Shown: positions 31,123-32,526 of the stretch, piece by piece
How positions within the stretch are numbered: the first letter of the stretch is position 1
Layout of the letters: each line of letters opens with the position of its first letter
Assembly: GCA_017458225.1 (NCBI GenBank)
Contig: JAFTFX010000033.1
Span: 1 to 32,526 of the forward strand
Length of the DNA: 32,526 nucleotides
Reading direction: 5' to 3'
Origin: Prevotella sp.
GTDB taxonomy: Bacteria > Bacteroidota > Bacteroidia > Bacteroidales > Bacteroidaceae
Made by a program: the position numbers and the translations under genes
Notes under the pieces: model-generated
What the model was told of the DNA's origin: nothing
The model's input: the letters and a program-made list of their open reading frames with translations, nothing else
Databases searched by the model: none

Positions 31123-32403
31123 ATGACACATGAGACTATAGACAAAAGAGAGAAGCCATGGAGGCCGGTCGACCCCTTGCGGCACCATCGCGAAAAGGGA
31201 TGGGACTATCGAGGCCGTGCCATCTATCACTTCACGCTACCTGTGGAGGGGCGCTATCCGCTGTTTGGCACGCTCGAGGGCGAGCATGCTGAAACGGCTT
31301 ATGTCAGGCTCAACGCTTTTGGACAGCGTGTGTGCCGGATGCTCAGCGAACTTGCGCAATTCTACAAGGGAAAAGGGTATGCCCTGAAAGTGCTGGCACA
31401 GATGGTGATGCCCGACCATGTGCATCTGGTCATACAGGTGCTGGAACCGCTTCCGCAGAGCATTGGGGCTGTGGTGCGGGGATTCAAGAGTGGTTGCACT
31501 AAGGTTTACAAGGAGGAGTTCTATCACAGCGGCGAGAACGCCGCTGAAATGCACGGAGGGACGCAGACACCCACTGAAGCGAACGGAGGGGCGCACCCCA
31601 CTGAAGCGAACGGAGGGACGCAGACACCCACTGAAACGAACGGAGGAGAACAGACACTCGCTGGAGTGCACGGAGGGGCGCAGACACTTGCTGAAACGAA
31701 CGGGAACGTCCCCGTGCAATTTGTCCGCATTTTTGCGGGCAGGGGCAGTATCTGGCAACAAGACAAGGCCTATTATCACGAGCGCATCCTTCATGCACCG
31801 GGCCAGTTGCGCAGAATGATTGATTACGTGAAGGATAATCCACGCCGCCTTTGGCTCAAAAGGCAGAACCCAGACCTGTTTCGCATGCATAGAGCAACGG
31901 TGCTCTGTGGATTGCCGTTCACCTCTTTGGGCAACCATTTCCTGCTGCAATGGCCTGACCGTCAGTTGGTGGAGATGTCACGGAGTGCAGACAGCACGAC
32001 TATCGAAAAACGGCTGAAAGAAGTGCTGGCAGCAGCACATCAAGGTGCAGTGACCTATACGGCGGCCATCAGCAATGGCGAGCGCCTTATTGCCAGAACC
32101 GTCCGCGAACAGGGTTTCCCCCTGGTAGTGATGTTGGCAGACGGCTTTCCTGCCGATGGGTCTCCGCATGAGCGGTATTACAAACCCGGTGGGGTCTACT
32201 TCGAAGCCTGCTCAAAAGGGCACCTGCTCTTGCTGGAGCCCAAGGAGAGTGCATACGAAGCCCCTGCGATTGTAACGGCTGTGGAGGAGGCACTACGCCG
32301 GAAGGCTGAAGCCAAGCACTACGCCTATACTGCAGTGCCCCACATATCGAAGCGCTACCGCTTTGTGGCTCTGAACGAGATTGCACGTAAACTTTCAAGA
32401 TAG
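31123..32403 (+). CDS. REP-associated-type Y1 transposase (RAYT) with extra C-terminal domain
   Basis: A 426-residue protein. Residues about 30-245 form a Y1/HUH transposase of the IS200-like RAYT group: His99-Val-His101 in M-P-D-H-V-H-L-V, a Trp-Gln pair (211-212, G-S-I-W-Q-Q), and Tyr235 in D-Y-V-K-D-N-P as candidate nucleophile. RAYTs are usually 150-230 residues and act on palindromic REP DNA. Here about 180 further residues follow; I-S-N-G-E-R-L-I-A and Y-K-P-G-G-V-Y-F with L-L-L-L-E-P look like a Rossmann/SLOG (DprA-like) fold, but that is inference. Residues 144-192 are a 10-residue repeat block. A 20-bp inverted repeat lies just downstream. Confidence 0.85.
   Translation: MTHETIDKREKPWRPVDPLRHHREKGWDYRGRAIYHFTLPVEGRYPLFGTLEGEHAETAYVRLNAFGQRVCRMLSELAQFYKGKGYALKVLAQMVMPDHVHLVIQVLEPLPQSIGAVVRGFKSGCTKVYKEEFYHSGENAAEMHGGTQTPTEANGGAHPTEANGGTQTPTETNGGEQTLAGVHGGAQTLAETNGNVPVQFVRIFAGRGSIWQQDKAYYHERILHAPGQLRRMIDYVKDNPRRLWLKRQNPDLFRMHRATVLCGLPFTSLGNHFLLQWPDRQLVEMSRSADSTTIEKRLKEVLAAAHQGAVTYTAAISNGERLIARTVREQGFPLVVMLADGFPADGSPHERYYKPGGVYFEACSKGHLLLLEPKESAYEAPAIVTAVEEALRRKAEAKHYAYTAVPHISKRYRFVALNEIARKLSR
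31552..31698. repeat. 30-bp tandem repeat inside the transposase, five units
   Basis: Units at 31552, 31582 (27 bases), 31609, 31639 and 31669 each open with (A/C)ACGGAGG and continue with a CAGACAC-like core. They encode H/N-G-G-x-Q-T-x-x-E/G-x repeats placed between the HVH motif and the catalytic Tyr. All units are multiples of three, so the frame survives copy-number change. Confidence 0.92.
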
Positions 32404-32435
32404 AAGTGCAATTTCTTGGGAGCATAAATAGACTC

Positions 32436-32500
32436 CCTCTCCGCAGGACTCAGACGTTCTCGGAGCGTAGCGACGAGGTTGTCTGAGTCCTGCGGAGAGG
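32436..32500. repeat. 20-bp perfect inverted repeat downstream of the transposase
   Basis: CCTCTCCGCAGGACTCAGAC (32436-32455) is repeated exactly in inverse at 32481-32500, around a 25-base loop with an inner CTCG/CGAG pair (32459-32462 and 32474-32477). It starts 33 bases after the transposase stop. No T-run follows on either strand, so it is more like a REP-type target element than a terminator. Confidence 0.85.
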
Positions 32501-32526
32501 AAAAATCAATCAGCAATGCAAATAAA

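Noticed and set aside
31237-31950. Minus-strand frame of 237 codons opposite the transposase
   Set aside because: It exists because the 30-bp repeat is open in several frames; the plus-strand frame carries the HVH and Tyr motifs.
32436-32500. Rho-independent terminator of the transposase gene
   Set aside because: The stem is long and GC-rich but neither side is followed by a T-run, so an element-like role was preferred; some termination activity cannot be excluded.

Overview
The window reads as chromosomal DNA from a member of the Bacteroidota, most likely Bacteroidales close to Prevotella/Segatella. Evidence: many intergenic regions carry the Bacteroidetes promoter pattern (TTTG, a 19-20 base spacer, TAnnTTTG); Shine-Dalgarno sequences are inconspicuous; ATGA start/stop overlaps are common; and the gene set fits (fused aspartate kinase-homoserine dehydrogenase followed by a phosphoglycerate-mutase-like proposed homoserine kinase, an sppA-lpxK-punA operon, secreted GH28 and GH2 enzymes, an MBOAT/SGNH acylation pair). 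No phage, plasmid or CRISPR locus is visible. The genus is an inference.

Layout. Bases 1-198 look like the promoter and leader of an rRNA operon leaving the left edge on the minus strand. Next come a Bax-inhibitor-1 family membrane protein and a small XRE-type regulator. From 11.6 kb back to 1.6 kb runs a tightly packed minus-strand series: MATE transporter, cytidylate-kinase-like protein, phosphoesterase, rmlB, a small sigma-region-4-like protein, purT, a QdtA/FdtA-type ketoisomerase, a GNAT/FemAB-like acyltransferase, a DegT aminotransferase, an MBOAT acyltransferase and an SGNH protein. Together rmlB, ketoisomerase, aminotransferase and acyltransferase give a plausible route to a dTDP-3-acylamino-3,6-dideoxyhexose, and MBOAT plus SGNH could O-acylate the finished surface glycan.

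Divergently at 11.7-15.4 kb lie thrA and the proposed homoserine kinase. Their partner thrC sits 12 kb away (27.7-29.0 kb), back to back with a glutamine synthetase gene. A tRNA-Phe with its own promoter and terminator separates this part from thiL. A DUF234-type ATPase with its own strong promoter, a candidate structured RNA and a four-unit 22-bp repeat array separate thiL from punA-lpxK-sppA. A secreted GH28/GH2 pair (23.1-27.6 kb) suggests degradation of pectin-like plant polysaccharide. The right end holds a small HExxH protein and an unusual REP-associated-type transposase (RAYT/Y1) with an extra C-terminal domain, an internal repeat block and a 20-bp perfect inverted repeat just downstream.

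The most striking pattern is repeat accretion. Three intergenic arrays have periods of 21-22 bp (1554, 7894 and 18684). Several conserved enzymes (DegT aminotransferase, ThiL, ThrC twice, and the transposase) carry in-frame insertions made of short tandem repeats or palindromes exactly where relatives have short loops. All function calls come from reading motifs by eye; no database search was run.
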